5,852 nt of DNA, taken from the NCBI GenBank assembly GCA_016780525.1, contig JADHLR010000101.1, positions 1 through 5,852 of the forward strand. Reading direction: 5' to 3'. The stretch comes from Candidatus Puniceispirillum sp. GTDB taxonomy: Bacteria > Pseudomonadota > Alphaproteobacteria > Puniceispirillales > Puniceispirillaceae. Shown one piece after another: positions 5,001-5,852 of this stretch; position 1 is the first letter of the stretch, and each line of letters opens with the position of its first letter. The position numbers and the translations under genes were made by a program. Below the pieces are notes generated by a model. The model did no database searches and was not told where the DNA came from. It saw nothing but the letters and a program-made list of their open reading frames with translations.

Positions 5001-5852
5001 ATCTGCGTCATTATCTGCCTGCGGCCGGGTCTGGGCAAAAATCGGGATTTTATCATTTGGGGGGCCGGCCGCACAAATTGCCCTGATGCACCGCGAAATT
5101 GTTGCCGAGCGCGGCTGGCTAACCGACCGGCAATTTTCCGATGCGATGAGCTTTTGCATGCTATTGCCCGGGCCCGAAGCGATGCAGCTGGCGACCTATT
5201 CCGGCTGGCGCCTGCATGGGTTGCGCGGCGGCTTACTGGCCGGCGGCTTGTTTATTTTACCCGGTGCGCTGGTGATGCTGGCACTGGCGGCTGGCTATGT
5301 GTATTTCGGCACAATGGGCTGGATCGAATCGCTTTTTAACGGGCTGAAAGCCGGTATCAGCATTATTGTTCTACAGGCGCTTGGCAAACTGGCGCATCGG
5401 ACGCTTCACAACACCGCAGATTGGCTGATTGCGATAGCCGGTTTCATTGGCATTTTTTTCGCCAATCTGCCGTTTCCGCTGATCATTGCCAGCGCCGCAT
5501 TTTACGGCTTTGTCACCAGCAAACCCATTAATGACCAATGGTCAGTTATTACCCTTCCAAATGGCCGGCAGAATTTTTTCACCCTGCTGCATTGGGCGGC
5601 GTTGTGGTGGCTTCCGATACTGGCTGTTGATTATATTTTTGGTACTGCACAACTGGCTGCCATTGGCTATTTTTTCAGCCTGCTTGCTGTCGTTACATTT
5701 GGCGGTGCCTATGCGGTGCTGGCCTATATGGCGCAGGATGTCGTTGGTCGACTTGGCTGGTTGCAAGCCGGCACCATGATGGATGGCCTCGGGCTGGCGG
5801 AAACAACCCCGGGGCCGCTGATTCTGGTGACCGAATTTGTTGGGTTTGTGAC
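4942..5852 (+). CDS. chrA: Chromate transporter, CHR family (3' end cut by window edge)
   Basis: ChrA proteins are inner-membrane transporters that expel chromate, probably by proton-coupled exchange; other anions have been suggested for some members. 303 codons are present. After a polar tail (1-27) comes the first CHR domain with WAKIGILSFGGPAAQIALMH (31-50), the signature LLPGPEAMQLATYSGW (74-89) and several membrane segments (about 96-120, 135-150, 162-190). The second domain begins near 245 with VTFGGAYAVLAYMAQ (251-265) and DGLGLAETTPGPLILVTEF (281-299). This is the long two-domain form, typically around 400-450 residues, so roughly a quarter is missing. The ATG at 4942 is the only start codon between the in-frame stop at 4921 and the domain; GGTGG at 4928-4932 is a mediocre ribosome site. 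It lies 117 nt after the heparinase-family gene and overlaps a possible small ORF. Substrate by family only. Confidence 0.92.
   Translation, partial: MTKIQQQGPARQASPSSPDKSASLSACGRVWAKIGILSFGGPAAQIALMHREIVAERGWLTDRQFSDAMSFCMLLPGPEAMQLATYSGWRLHGLRGGLLAGGLFILPGALVMLALAAGYVYFGTMGWIESLFNGLKAGISIIVLQALGKLAHRTLHNTADWLIAIAGFIGIFFANLPFPLIIASAAFYGFVTSKPINDQWSVITLPNGRQNFFTLLHWAALWWLPILAVDYIFGTAQLAAIGYFFSLLAVVTFGGAYAVLAYMAQDVVGRLGWLQAGTMMDGLGLAETTPGPLILVTEFVGFV

Overview
The window looks like chromosomal DNA from an alphaproteobacterium of moderate GC content. The clues are a DUF1491 protein, an SdhAF4-type (DUF1674) protein divergent from rsmB, and a heparinase II/III-family gene directly after rsmB. 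My recollection of gene order in this class agrees with this. A marine SAR116/Puniceispirillum-like origin is possible, but that is a guess from overall style and I did not test it.

Layout. Positions 1-1603 hold four genes on the minus strand, read right to left: a 64-aa SdhAF4-like succinate dehydrogenase assembly factor, a 108-aa DUF1491 protein, a 255-aa secreted FKBP-rhodanese fusion, and the first 33 codons of dusA, which runs off the left edge. The dusA fragment is easy to miss because it is short and cut. A 97-bp divergent gap separates this block from the plus strand. The plus strand carries rsmB (16S rRNA m5C methyltransferase), a heparinase II/III-family protein, a possible 40-aa single-pass membrane peptide, and chrA (CHR-family chromate transporter), which is cut by the right edge after 303 codons.

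How the genes relate. Most are housekeeping: tRNA dihydrouridylation (DusA), rRNA methylation (RsmB), complex II assembly (SdhAF4), envelope protein folding and sulfur handling (FKBP-rhodanese), and probable polysaccharide processing (heparinase family). ChrA is an ion transporter with no obvious link to the rest. I see no mobile element, CRISPR array, RNA gene or defence-type module.

The less ordinary points are small: three short tandem repeats at or near gene ends (15 bp in the dusA N-terminus, 16 bp across the sdhAF4 stop codon, 12 bp in the rsmB N-terminal tail), the FKBP-rhodanese fusion, and a candidate small membrane ORF overlapping the chrA start by 59 nt. I do not see convincing evidence of an undescribed multi-gene system.
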